Below are positions 52,728 through 61,341 of a stretch of 64,000 nt of DNA, piece by piece (positions within the stretch are counted from its first letter, which is position 1; every line of letters starts with the position of its first letter). The translations under genes and the position numbers were made by a program. The stretch lies in contig NZ_JBBEXD010000004.1 in assembly GCF_037782385.1 (NCBI RefSeq), positions 372,001 through 436,000 of the forward strand, in the 5' to 3' direction. Under the pieces are notes generated by a model. The model worked only from the letters and a program-made list of their open reading frames with translations, was not told the origin of the DNA and searched no databases. Source of the DNA: Ascidiimonas meishanensis (lineage in GTDB: Bacteria; Bacteroidota; Bacteroidia; Flavobacteriales; Flavobacteriaceae).

Positions 52728-53603
52728 ATGTTAGCTATGAGAAGTAAAAAGTACATGGTTGCGCTGTTAACCGCAGTCAATTTATTGGGTTGTCAAACCC
52801 AGAAAACAGAACGTGAAATAGAAGACGAGTTTGTTGAAAAATACGCTCCAAAAGATTTAAATACATATGGATTTACCCTTCCTGTAGATTCCAAAGTTCC
52901 CGAAGTGCATCAACTGTTTAACGATTTAGAAAAAAACTTCTATTTCTATGGCGATAAGCAAGAATTTGAAGAGAAAGCAGCTAAAATTATGAAGTTAGAC
53001 CCCTCCTATCCAAGTGGTTTTTTAATGGCAGGTTTTTACGAGCAAGATCCTGAAAAATATAAAGAAAAAGTAACCCAAGCTTATGAGCTATCCAAAAAAT
53101 CAAATCTGAAATCTGAACGAGATATTATGCAGGCAGAATACCTGCTTTTGGTTGAAGAAGACTACTCCAAAGCTCAAGAGTACTTTCAAAAAGTAGTAGA
53201 TATGTATCCAGACAGTGCTGCCGCCATCTGGTCTTTAGGTATGGCATATTATTACAATAGTGAATTTGACAAGGCCTTAGAATGCTTTAAAAAGAGTACA
53301 GAACTAATCCCTAATTTGCCTAAGGGATATGAATTTATGTCTGTTATGTATTACTCAAAGAAAGAGTATAAAAAAGCATTAGAGTATCTTGAAAAAGCAA
53401 TAGATCATGGTGCTAATCCAAAAAACGACTTTTATTATGCAGAATATGTAGCAATGGTTTACAACAGAAACGATATGTCCCAAAAAACCTTAGATTATAT
53501 TGATACTGTGCGTACTTATGGTGAATTATACAAGAATAGTGAAATGTTAGAAGCAGTATACAAAGTAGCTACAAGAAAACTAGATTCTATTCAAGCAATG
53601 TAG
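52728..53603 (+). CDS. Tetratricopeptide-repeat lipoprotein
   Basis: 291 residues. Signal peptide with lipobox NLLGC (Cys at about 21). TPR units follow: AQEYFQKVVDMYPDSAAAIWSLGMAYYYNSEFDKALECFKKSTELIPNLPKGYEFMSVMYYSKKEYKKALEYLEKAIDHG, occupying about residues 145-225, preceded by two degenerate copies. Starts one base after the DUF2911 stop, suggesting a two-gene operon. Likely an outer-membrane or periplasmic scaffold for other proteins. Confidence 0.85.
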   Translation: MLAMRSKKYMVALLTAVNLLGCQTQKTEREIEDEFVEKYAPKDLNTYGFTLPVDSKVPEVHQLFNDLEKNFYFYGDKQEFEEKAAKIMKLDPSYPSGFLMAGFYEQDPEKYKEKVTQAYELSKKSNLKSERDIMQAEYLLLVEEDYSKAQEYFQKVVDMYPDSAAAIWSLGMAYYYNSEFDKALECFKKSTELIPNLPKGYEFMSVMYYSKKEYKKALEYLEKAIDHGANPKNDFYYAEYVAMVYNRNDMSQKTLDYIDTVRTYGELYKNSEMLEAVYKVATRKLDSIQAM

Positions 53604-53621
53604 CGCTTAACAGTTAACACC

Positions 53622-53660
53622 AAAAAAGGCCATTTAAAGTATTTAGGTGGTCTTTGTATT
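53622..53660 (+). terminator. Probable terminator after the TPR lipoprotein
   Basis: AAAAGGCCA and TGGTCTTT can pair with TTTAAA and TTTAGG above them, about 25-55 nt after the stop of the TPR gene. The following T/A-rich stretch is interrupted by G and A, so it is a moderate terminator. Confidence 0.5.
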
Positions 53661-53680
53661 TAATTTTATAATGAAAAGCC

Positions 53681-54205
53681 ATGAATTTTAAACTGAAAAT
53701 AGGTGTAATTCTGATACTGACATTGCTAACCGCCAGTTGTGTCTCGTATCGAAACAGCTCGGGAAAAAAGCGATTCAGTTGCTGTAAGTTCACAATGAAA
53801 CGAAATACCAACAATGAGGTCTATAAGATTATTGACACAACTAAGATATACAAACTGGCTTCTGTTTTAAATATTGAGGGCAAGGACAGTACTTATTTGA
53901 AAGAAATTAATACCTACTTTTTAAAATTCTATGCTGATGGCAAAGTAGGTGAGTTTTTTTATTACGATGATATTAATCTAAATTCTTTAAATCCTAAAAG
54001 AGCTACTATGGGTGTTTATAGGTATTCCAAAGGAGAGCTAATCATACAAACCTATTTTCGCAGTCCTCAAGGTAGTGGATTCATAAAAGAAAGACTAAAG
54101 AAACATACTGCCGATTTTCTGGAATTTGGAAGTGAAAATTATACCTGCAGGTATAGGAAAGTTGATTTGCCAAAAGAATTTTTAATTTATACACCAGATT
54201 GGTAG
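53681..54205 (+). CDS. Small lipoprotein of unknown function
   Basis: 174 residues with a lipoprotein signal peptide (lipobox LTASC, Cys at about 20). The remainder is basic then beta-rich: FSCCKFTMKRNTNNEVYKIIDTTKIYKLASVL, YADGKVGEFFYYDDINL, GVYRYSKGELIIQTYFRS. No family recognised. It stands between the TPR lipoprotein and a convergent receptor gene at 54320. Confidence 0.72.
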   Translation: MNFKLKIGVILILTLLTASCVSYRNSSGKKRFSCCKFTMKRNTNNEVYKIIDTTKIYKLASVLNIEGKDSTYLKEINTYFLKFYADGKVGEFFYYDDINLNSLNPKRATMGVYRYSKGELIIQTYFRSPQGSGFIKERLKKHTADFLEFGSENYTCRYRKVDLPKEFLIYTPDW

Positions 54206-54319
54206 CGCCTCTAAGCCACCATAGCCAAAAAATCTAACTATAAAAACTCCCTACCTATGACATATTGCCATAGATAAAGAGAACTTAAAAACACCAATCC
54301 TAATTTTTAAAGAGAAATA

Positions 54320-56722
54320 CTATAAAATCTTATCTGCTTTTTCATTTTTATCTCTCTTTTTCCTTTTCACGCTTTTATTCTTTCCGCTTCCAAAGCGGTA
54401 TGCCAAACCTAAGTACACAGAACGGGAATCTGTTTTAAACTGCCCCTCCTGAATGATGGTTCTAAAGGTTTCAAATGCGAAGCGCTGTGTTCTAAATATA
54501 TCATTGAAGTTTAGGCTTAGCGTTCCCTTACCTTTGGTAAAATTGTAGCGTGCACCGGCATTCATAAAGAAGTTGTCTTTTAAGTCATATTGTAATACAC
54601 TTTGCCTACCACTATAAAAAGTAAATAATTGAAAGGTCAGGTTCTTTGTGGCTTTAAAGCTGTTGTTAAGTTTGGCGTTCATTAACGTATTGTTCACTTC
54701 TACAGGTTCACCCTCAATAAAACCTTTTTGGGTTCTTGAGTACACATCAAAACTTCCGTTGAGGCTCCACCAATGGGTAGGCCGATAACTTGCAGATAAC
54801 TCCAAGCCATAGGCATTATTGCTATCAAAGTTATCGTAATCAACGATTAAGACCGTAGGATTGTCTTCATCAAAAAACCCTCTTCTATTGATTTCGTCAT
54901 TGATTCTTCTATAAAAACCGCCAAAAGTAAAATTACCTTTATCAAGTCTTCTGCTATAATTAAGTTCTACCGAATTGGTGAATTGAGGTACCAAACTTGG
55001 ATTTCCCGTAAGGATCAACTGTGGTGTACTTAACTGCCTGATAGGATTAATCTGATTTAAGGAAGGGCGATCAATTCTTCGGCTAAAACTCAACTGATAC
55101 GAGTTTTTACTCTGCTCGCTTGGAATATATTTTAAAAAACCGGAAGGATAGATGTTAAAAAGTTTATCGGCAAAATTAAATGGTGCTTCTGAGGTTTCGT
55201 TGAATTGTGTATCCACATTATAATCTTCTAAGCGTATTCCGAGATTATATTGCCACTTACCTAAACTTTGGCTGAAGGTGGTATAAAAGGAATGTATATC
55301 ACGATCATACCTAAAATCTGAATTACTGAAATCCGAACGATCAGTGATATAAGTGTTTTCTGTGCGCCGTAAACGAGTTTCCAAACCAATTTCTAAAGTT
55401 GCATTTTCGGAGAGCGGATTCACATAATCTAAGTTTATGGTGGTGTTGGTTCGGGTATCATCAATAAATTCATCGTAGTTTGCTTGAGGCGTATTTCCAG
55501 TAAAATCAAAATCGTTATTGGTATCGCTTTTTAAGGTGTTGTAATCAACTTCCAGTTCAATGAACTGCCCTTCTTTTGAAAAATCGTGCTTAAAATCTAT
55601 ATTGTAAGATGCATTGGTATTATCGCGATTGGTAAGGTCAAACTGATTAAAATCTGCATCAGGATTATCCAAAAACGTTATGTTTCGCTCTGCATCCAAG
55701 GCCGCATCAAAAAAATTCTGATTTGTGTAAACAGATAATGTGTTTTTGTCATTGATATAGTAGTCCACCCCAAATTTGAACAAATGCGAAGTGCGATCTG
55801 CAATACTTAAAATATCCTGCCCCGTGCGTTCCACCGTTCTATTGATGAATCCGTTGGTAACTCCCTCTCCCAATCTGTTGCCATAGCTGCCGTAGAAATT
55901 GGCTTTTCCATTTCTATAATTTAAGCTCAGGGAATTATTATAGCGTGCACGTACCCCATAGGTAAAACCGGTATTTAAAGAACCGTTGAACCCTAGATTG
56001 GTATTCTTTTTCAGAGTAATATTAATAATACCGCTCATCCCTTCAGGATTGTATTTTGCAGATGGGTTTGTAATCAATTCAATGGTTTTAATAGATGTGG
56101 AGGGTATCTGTTGCAAAAGCTCTCGAGAACTAATATTAGTGGGCTTGCCGTCAACCAGCACTCGGACATTTTCATTACCACGTAAAGACAAATCCCCATC
56201 TTGGGTAATACTCACCGATGGTATATTCCCCATGATATCACTTGCGGAAGCACCGGCCGTGGTAAGGTCTTTCCCTACATTGATTACCTTTCTATCTATT
56301 TTTTGTTCAATAGTAGAACGTTCTGCAGATACTTCAACTGCTTCTAAAGCCAAGGCATCTTCCACTATGTAAACAATTCCTAGATTTACTTTTCTGCTGT
56401 CTTTTTTTAGTACAACTGATTTTACTTCGGTCTTATAACCAATAAATTGAACCTCAAAATTGTAGTTCCCAAATAAAATATTATCTAGATCAAAACTACC
56501 GTTCTCACCTGTAATACCCCCTGTAACAATAGAATCGCCCGATTTCAAAATTACATTGGCGTATGGGATAGGTTCTTGCGTACTATTATCAAACACCGAT
56601 CCTGAAATAACTCCTTTTTGACCAAAACTAAAAAAGGAAAACAAAATAAAAATCCATAAAAAATGGGATTTCAAATTCTTTGTGAGCGCTAATACCAAAT
56701 AAGTGTCTAAAAATTGTTTCAT
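54320..56722 (-). CDS. TonB-dependent receptor-like outer-membrane protein (OMP_b-brl family), second copy
   Basis: 800 residues, related in layout to the receptor at 42953. Signal peptide (about 1-36, FILFSFFSFGQ), CarboxypepD_reg domain (GSVFDNSTQEPIPYANVILKSGDSIVTGG), plug motifs (LEAVEVSAERST, SLRGNENVRVLVDGKPTN, TIELITNPSAKYNPEGMSGIINITLKKN), and the barrel. A basic tail with KNKSVKRKKRDKNEK ends the protein. Divergent from the LytS/LytTR pair at 56939, just 216 bp away; the same pairing is seen at 42953-47699. Ligand unknown. Confidence 0.88.
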   Translation of the reverse strand: MKQFLDTYLVLALTKNLKSHFLWIFILFSFFSFGQKGVISGSVFDNSTQEPIPYANVILKSGDSIVTGGITGENGSFDLDNILFGNYNFEVQFIGYKTEVKSVVLKKDSRKVNLGIVYIVEDALALEAVEVSAERSTIEQKIDRKVINVGKDLTTAGASASDIMGNIPSVSITQDGDLSLRGNENVRVLVDGKPTNISSRELLQQIPSTSIKTIELITNPSAKYNPEGMSGIINITLKKNTNLGFNGSLNTGFTYGVRARYNNSLSLNYRNGKANFYGSYGNRLGEGVTNGFINRTVERTGQDILSIADRTSHLFKFGVDYYINDKNTLSVYTNQNFFDAALDAERNITFLDNPDADFNQFDLTNRDNTNASYNIDFKHDFSKEGQFIELEVDYNTLKSDTNNDFDFTGNTPQANYDEFIDDTRTNTTINLDYVNPLSENATLEIGLETRLRRTENTYITDRSDFSNSDFRYDRDIHSFYTTFSQSLGKWQYNLGIRLEDYNVDTQFNETSEAPFNFADKLFNIYPSGFLKYIPSEQSKNSYQLSFSRRIDRPSLNQINPIRQLSTPQLILTGNPSLVPQFTNSVELNYSRRLDKGNFTFGGFYRRINDEINRRGFFDEDNPTVLIVDYDNFDSNNAYGLELSASYRPTHWWSLNGSFDVYSRTQKGFIEGEPVEVNNTLMNAKLNNSFKATKNLTFQLFTFYSGRQSVLQYDLKDNFFMNAGARYNFTKGKGTLSLNFNDIFRTQRFAFETFRTIIQEGQFKTDSRSVYLGLAYRFGSGKNKSVKRKKRDKNEKADKIL

Positions 56723-56938
56723 TATTAAAAGTTGAATTTTAAACGAATCTAGAAGTAGTAGTTGAATCTTTTTAATTGTGAGGACGCAGAGCCGGCTAAG
56801 GGTGTTAAAGGGCCTGCAAATAGAGCTGAATATTTTTGTCTGCTAAAAGACGGTTTTTAGCATCACTTATGGGTTATTGGTAGGTTATTCAAAAAGCTCC
56901 TACTTAGATTTGTATCTTTATATTTAGAAGTAACACCT

Positions 56939-58000
56939 ATGTGGCAAAGAATACAGCATTTTTTAGAAATTTCAAAGTATAAATACGTAGCATTTGGGCT
57001 TTTCATTTTTGCGCTCTCTGCATCAACTTCAAGTTGGTATTATACGAGTACTTATGAATTAGGCGTAACGTTTGGCATAAGAGTGACACTTCAAATTACG
57101 ATGGCTTTCATTATCGTAGAGTTTTTAATTCCAAAACTTTTGAACAGAAGAAAAACGGTAGCATTTACAACTGCTATAACATTAGTGTTATTTTCATTCT
57201 ACGCTATTTGCACCCTCATTTTCATTCACTTTTTTGAACCATCTTTTCCGGCAACTTATGTAAATTATGTCAAGCGTTTTGATGATCCTTCATTTTTTGG
57301 TCGTTTTTTGAATTTTGGTGAGTTTGTGTCTAAGTCACTTTATTTGCTCTATCCAACCTTTTTGATTCTGCTAGTAAAGTTATACACAGAAAAACAGCAA
57401 TTACTAAAATTGAACGAACAGAAGAAAACCGCGGAACTTGCAGCATTAAAAAATCAACTAAATCCGCACTTTTTGTTCAATACATTGAATAATCTATATG
57501 CGTTGGCATTGAAGAAATCTAATGATACACCTAAGGTGATTCAGAAACTATCGGAAATTTTGGATTATATTTTATATCGCTGTAATGAATCCTATGTTAG
57601 TATAGAAAAGGAGATAGAGCTGATTGAAAACTACCTATCCTTAGAAAAAATACGCTATGCAGATAGAGTGAAAATTGAATTTAGTAAAAATGTAACAGGT
57701 CAAGAAAGAATAGCTCCTTTACTCTTACTCACCTTTGTAGAAAATGCTTTTAAACACGGTGTAGCTAATGAAATAAATCAGGCTCATATAAATATAACCA
57801 TTTCTAAAGAGGGAGAAGAACTTCTTTTTAAAGTTGAAAATAGTAAACCCGTTGTAATTGAGAAATTAGAAAATAAAGAATCCATTGGGCTTCAAAATAT
57901 AAAAAAGCAATTAGAACTTTTATACCCTAAGGCTTATGACCTAATTATAGAAAATGGGAAAAGTACGTTTTCTGCCAATCTTAAATTAGCAATAGCATGA
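56939..58000 (+). CDS. LytS-type sensor histidine kinase, second copy
   Basis: 353 residues. Four membrane segments in the first 150 residues. Core motif LKNQLNPHFLFNTLNNLYA (phosphorylated His) and ATPase boxes LLLTFVENAFKHG and ESIGLQNIKKQLELLYP. It overlaps the LytTR gene (57997) by four bases. Divergently transcribed from the receptor gene at 54320, so the 56723-56938 gap holds both promoters; no clear operator is seen there. Confidence 0.92.
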   Translation: MWQRIQHFLEISKYKYVAFGLFIFALSASTSSWYYTSTYELGVTFGIRVTLQITMAFIIVEFLIPKLLNRRKTVAFTTAITLVLFSFYAICTLIFIHFFEPSFPATYVNYVKRFDDPSFFGRFLNFGEFVSKSLYLLYPTFLILLVKLYTEKQQLLKLNEQKKTAELAALKNQLNPHFLFNTLNNLYALALKKSNDTPKVIQKLSEILDYILYRCNESYVSIEKEIELIENYLSLEKIRYADRVKIEFSKNVTGQERIAPLLLLTFVENAFKHGVANEINQAHINITISKEGEELLFKVENSKPVVIEKLENKESIGLQNIKKQLELLYPKAYDLIIENGKSTFSANLKLAIA

Positions 58001-58707
58001 GTTACCAATGTGTAATTATAGATGATGAACCATTGGCAAGGGAATTACTTGAGGGTTATTTAGAAAAAATCCCTGATTTTGAGCTAATCGCTTCCTGCCC
58101 GAGTGCTATCAATGCAAGTACCATTTTAAGCAAAAATAAAGTTGATCTGATATTTTTAGATATTGAAATGCCTGTCTTAAAGGGGACCGATTTCTTTAAA
58201 AATCTAGCGCATAAACCAGAAGTAATTTTCACTACCGCTTATCGAGACTATGCAGTAGACGGTTTTGAACTTAATGCGCTGGATTATCTTCTAAAACCTA
58301 TTTTCTTTGAACGCTTTTTTCAGGCCATACAGAAGTTTTTAAAACAAGTAAATAAAACAGAAATAAATAATTCTGGCGAAGCAATTACTAATAAAAGCGA
58401 ATACATTTTTGTGAATAAGTCTAAAAAGCAAATAAAAGTTGTTTACGATACTATATTATATGTGGAAAGCCTTAAAGATTATATTAAAATTCATCGAAAG
58501 AATAAAGATCCTTTAATGATTAAAGAAAGTATTTCTGCCTTTGAACAGCGACTAGATAATCGGTTTATTCGTCTGCATCGGTCTTATATTGTAAATAGCG
58601 AAAAAATTACCGCCTACACCAAAAATGATGTTGAAATTGGGAAAATGGAAATTCCAATTGGAAATAACTATAAGGATAATCTACTTCCTTTTTTAAAATC
58701 GATTTAG
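57997..58707 (+). CDS. LytTR-family response regulator, second copy
   Basis: 236 residues. Receiver: QCVIIDDEPLARELLEGYL (Asp pair 9-10), phospho-acceptor Asp in LIFLDIEMPVLKGTDFF, Thr in TTAYRDYAVDGF and Lys in YLLKPIFFERFF. LytTR domain: YIFVNKSKKQIKVVYDTILYVESLKDYIKIH and FIRLHRSYIVNSEKITAYTKNDVEIGKMEIPIG, described over about 130-230. Overlaps the kinase gene by four bases (ATGA), giving coupled translation. Confidence 0.93.
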   Translation: MSYQCVIIDDEPLARELLEGYLEKIPDFELIASCPSAINASTILSKNKVDLIFLDIEMPVLKGTDFFKNLAHKPEVIFTTAYRDYAVDGFELNALDYLLKPIFFERFFQAIQKFLKQVNKTEINNSGEAITNKSEYIFVNKSKKQIKVVYDTILYVESLKDYIKIHRKNKDPLMIKESISAFEQRLDNRFIRLHRSYIVNSEKITAYTKNDVEIGKMEIPIGNNYKDNLLPFLKSI

Positions 58708-58930
58708 AGATTGTTTTAAAGTCTTCTAGTCTAGCATTCGCACTACCTTTTTTTAAGTTCACAGGAAAGTATATAAAGTTAGCTATGCCAATATTACTTT
58801 GAAAATCGCTGAAACATCAATAAAAAAGGAACGTATACGGTATGCGTACGCATCTAAAAGTGTTTTCTTTTGTGAGTTGTCTAGCTCATTTTACATTAGC
58901 GGTATGAATTTAAAACTTAAAATTTTTAGT

Positions 58931-59623
58931 ATGAAACAAACAACATTAGTTCTAGTATTTACCGCTATTTTTCTTGGCGGATTATTGGTAAGTGCACAAT
59001 CAAAAACGGTAACCTTCAAAAAAGGAGAAGTCTTAGATATTCTTCTGTTTACAGGTAAGCCAGATTTTTCTAAATTATTCCCCAGATATAAAGAAACAGC
59101 ATTTACATTCGCCCTTAAAACAGGATACCAACCGCAGCCTATCCTTTCCATTGCAGAAACTACCCAAGGGGGCATACAACCAGGTTCCTTCGTTTTTGGT
59201 AAGTGGACCAATTTGGCAAGCAGAAAAAAGTTCTTAAATGAAATAACTACTGTAGTACCAGATTTTCACGAACAAAGAAGAGCTATGTGGTCATCGTTTC
59301 ACCTTGCTTTTTATGAGATGAAGGAAGATACTTCTTTTGATTTGAACCCAGAAAAAGTGCTTGTAGCAACTGCTTACTGGAAAGATGATAGTAGCACTTT
59401 TATGAACTTCAAAAAAGAATGGCTTAAAAAAGCTAAAAAAAATGGGGCAAAAGTACTGCTAGAATTAAATGATGCAATGTCCTCTGTGGGTTACATGTAT
59501 AAACCAGATTATTTGGTATTGATAGAGTGGAATGATAGGGCCTCTTTTAATGCCTTCGCCAAAGAAAATATAAAAATGAGCGAAAAAGGAATCCAGAATG
59601 TGAACCAATTTATAATTAAATAA
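58931..59623 (+). CDS. Exported protein with a dimeric alpha-beta-barrel-like C-terminus
   Basis: 230 residues from the ATG at 58931, chosen because it directly gives a signal peptide (MKQTTLVLVFTAIFLGGL, cleavage near SAQSK). Earlier in-frame starts at 58799 and 58904 add a non-typical tail. The C-terminal half (LELNDAMSSVGYMYKPDYLVLIEWNDRASFNAFAKE) resembles the DUF1330/antibiotic-monooxygenase-like alpha-beta barrel pattern, while the N-terminal half has a similar layout (LFTGKPDFSKLFPRYKETAFTFA). It might be a duplicated barrel. I do not recognise the family. Single gene before the AraC regulator. Confidence 0.7.
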   Translation: MKQTTLVLVFTAIFLGGLLVSAQSKTVTFKKGEVLDILLFTGKPDFSKLFPRYKETAFTFALKTGYQPQPILSIAETTQGGIQPGSFVFGKWTNLASRKKFLNEITTVVPDFHEQRRAMWSSFHLAFYEMKEDTSFDLNPEKVLVATAYWKDDSSTFMNFKKEWLKKAKKNGAKVLLELNDAMSSVGYMYKPDYLVLIEWNDRASFNAFAKENIKMSEKGIQNVNQFIIK

Positions 59624-59670
59624 TTAATAACGCTGGCAAGCAATTGTTGTTTGTCAGCTCATTCTAAGGT

Positions 59671-60783
59671 ATGCAAACATTCATAAATCAGTTAGTGTAT
59701 TTTGGCTTTTTTCAAAGCCTTTTCTTGATATGTGTTTATTTGTTTTCGATAAAGAATAGAAAAAACATAAATGGCTATATAGCTTTATTAATTTTTGTTT
59801 TATTTCTCGGGTTAAGTGGTCGTGTCCTATATCTATCAAAAATCTTTGGAGATAATTTTAGATTAATTACAATTTCAGAATTTGCCATCCTACTTTTTGG
59901 AGCAACAATATTTCTTTTTACCAAATCATCCCTTACCAATAAGGGCTTTTCCATAAAGGATTTAGTCCATTATATTCCAGGAATTGCATACATAATATTT
60001 GTGGTTTTTTACTTTATGATTCCCTCGGATGAAGTCATCGTTGCTCGAATAAAAAGTGGAGAATTATACACTGTGGTCCATATTTTAGTTGGCATAGGGC
60101 TAACATTTAACTGTACTTATTGGTTCTTAAGTCTAAAACAATTTCTACGATTTAAAAAGAAACTCAAAAACGAGTTAAGTTACACACTGAAAACACAATT
60201 TTTCTTGAATTTTTTAATTGCCATAGGAGCGTGTCTTTTAGTTTGGATTGGCATGTATCTCATTAGTCTTTTTGGACTAAAGACCATAGAGCGAGAAGCA
60301 CGCCAATTCATTTGGTTGGGAATTGCTTTTATAATTCTTTTTATTGCATACTACGGAATGTTAGCGCCAGATTTATTTCGAGTACCCTCTTTAAATCTTT
60401 CTCAAAAATATAGTCAGTCTAAATTGAGCCATAAAGATTTAGATAGGTTAAAAACGCAGCTAGAGGAAATGATGAAAGACAAAAAGCCCTATTTAAACAA
60501 CAAATTAATGAAGGCGGAATTGGCAACAATGTTAGGTATTAGTAACCCTGAATTAGCAAGACTCTTGAATGAGCGTATTGGCATGAACTTTTTTGACTTT
60601 GTTAATTACTATCGAATTAATGAGTTTATAGAATTAGCTAAGACTAACAAAACCCAAGAATTCACTTTTTTCGGGTTGGCACAAAATGCAGGTTTTAATT
60701 CAAAAACCACCTTTAATAAATCATTTAAAAGTCTAATTGGAATATCTCCTTCAGAGTATTTTCTAAAAACCATAAAAAAATAA
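59671..60783 (+). CDS. AraC-family transcriptional regulator with N-terminal membrane domain
   Basis: 370 residues. Seven membrane segments in the first 245 residues (for example LVYFGFFQSLFLICVYLF, YIPGIAYIIFVVFYFMI). A C-terminal DNA-binding region follows: KKPYLNNKLMKAELATMLGISNPELARLLNERIGMNFFDFVNYYRINEFIELAK and the AraC second HTH with FFGLAQNAGFNSKTTFNKSFKSLIGISPSEYF (described over about 270-365). Such membrane-embedded AraC proteins are common in Bacteroidota, where they link an unknown signal directly to DNA binding. Last chromosomal gene before the tRNA remnant. Confidence 0.9.
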   Translation: MQTFINQLVYFGFFQSLFLICVYLFSIKNRKNINGYIALLIFVLFLGLSGRVLYLSKIFGDNFRLITISEFAILLFGATIFLFTKSSLTNKGFSIKDLVHYIPGIAYIIFVVFYFMIPSDEVIVARIKSGELYTVVHILVGIGLTFNCTYWFLSLKQFLRFKKKLKNELSYTLKTQFFLNFLIAIGACLLVWIGMYLISLFGLKTIEREARQFIWLGIAFIILFIAYYGMLAPDLFRVPSLNLSQKYSQSKLSHKDLDRLKTQLEEMMKDKKPYLNNKLMKAELATMLGISNPELARLLNERIGMNFFDFVNYYRINEFIELAKTNKTQEFTFFGLAQNAGFNSKTTFNKSFKSLIGISPSEYFLKTIKK

Positions 60784-60824
60784 ATACAAGAGTATAAGAA
60801 ATAAAATACAATTGTTGTACCTGT

Positions 60825-60857
60825 AAAAAAAAAGCCTTTCAATTTCTTGAAAGGCTT
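60825..60857 (-). terminator. Terminator of the tRNA transcript
   Basis: On the minus strand AAGCCTTTCAA-GAAA-TTGAAAGGCTT is an 11-bp perfect stem followed by nine T residues. It lies about 12 nt after the 3' end of the tRNA remnant, so it is the native terminator of the original tRNA gene. Confidence 0.9.
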
Positions 60858-60869
60858 CTGTATCTAGAG

Positions 60870-60891
60870 CGGTCTGGACGGGACTCGAACC
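60870..60891 (-). tRNA. 3' end of a tRNA gene (probable tRNA-Asp), truncated: attachment-site remnant
   Basis: On the minus strand GGTTCGAGTCCCGTCCAGAC plus CG is a normal tRNA 3' end: T-loop TTCGAGT, stem CCCGT, acceptor strand CCAGACC and discriminator G. Upstream, the bases needed to pair with CCCGT are wrong (CAAGG, where ACGGG is expected), so only the last 22 nt remain and the rest is foreign sequence. Acceptor and T-arm match the flavobacterial tRNA-Asp(GTC) as I remember it. This is the signature of site-specific integration into a tRNA 3' end, with the intact tRNA expected at the far end of the element beyond the window. Confidence 0.75.
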
Positions 60892-61195
60892 TTGCTTTGC
60901 CAGCCCTGTCGCTGTGGCACTTCTGCCAAATATCTTTTTTATTGTTGACGATTTGTGACCTAATTCCCGTGGGTTATAGTTCATTTTGATTCGTCCGATG
61001 CAAAAATAGTAATTCTTTTCAATTAATAACATTTAAAATGAATAAAATTTAAAAGTTTTAGGTCATAAAAAGTGGTAATTCATTTGAAATTTTAACTGCC
61101 CGTTAGTAGTGAAATATTCTATTGATTTACAATAACTTTCGTGGTATCAAAATCTAGTAAGGAGAGTTTATTATCATACAATATTACCGCAATTT
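60892..61195. other. Element edge next to the tRNA remnant
   Basis: A small minus-strand frame from an ATG at 60984 reads NPRELGHKSSTIKKIFGR and continues exactly to the tRNA border. LGHKSS resembles the conserved box of tyrosine recombinases (LGHKSxxTT), so this might be the C-terminal relic of an integrase, but the Tyr is replaced by Phe and no further match is present. The rest of the region, to the duplicated leader, holds nothing I can identify. Confidence 0.3.
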
Positions 61196-61330
61196 AAACT
61201 CGTAAAATACATCCATCAAAAGACTACGGCATAAATCCAACGCTCTTTCCTTTGCTTATTTATTCCGTTTCCTTTTGAGCCAAGATTTTATCTTCCGTTT
61301 GGTTCCTGCTTAAATATTGTTTAATCTAAA
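61196..61330 (+). repeat. Duplicated leader, copy 1 (upstream of parB-like gene)
   Basis: This 135-bp segment is near-identical to 63257-63392. Shared blocks include AACTCGTAAAATACA, CCATCAAAAGACTACGGCAT, TTATTTATTCCGTTTCCTTT and ATATTGTTTAATCTAAA. Each copy sits immediately before a start codon (11 nt and 10 nt away). It carries the promoter or leader that drives each gene and was duplicated, so the two genes are likely to be coregulated. Confidence 0.8.
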
Positions 61331-61341
61331 ATTTAAGTATT

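Noticed and set aside
60763..61032. 89-residue minus-strand frame across the tRNA remnant and terminator
   Set aside because: It runs through the tRNA 3' end and the terminator stem, so the full-length product is not credible; only the short LGHKSS part is mentioned as a possible relic.
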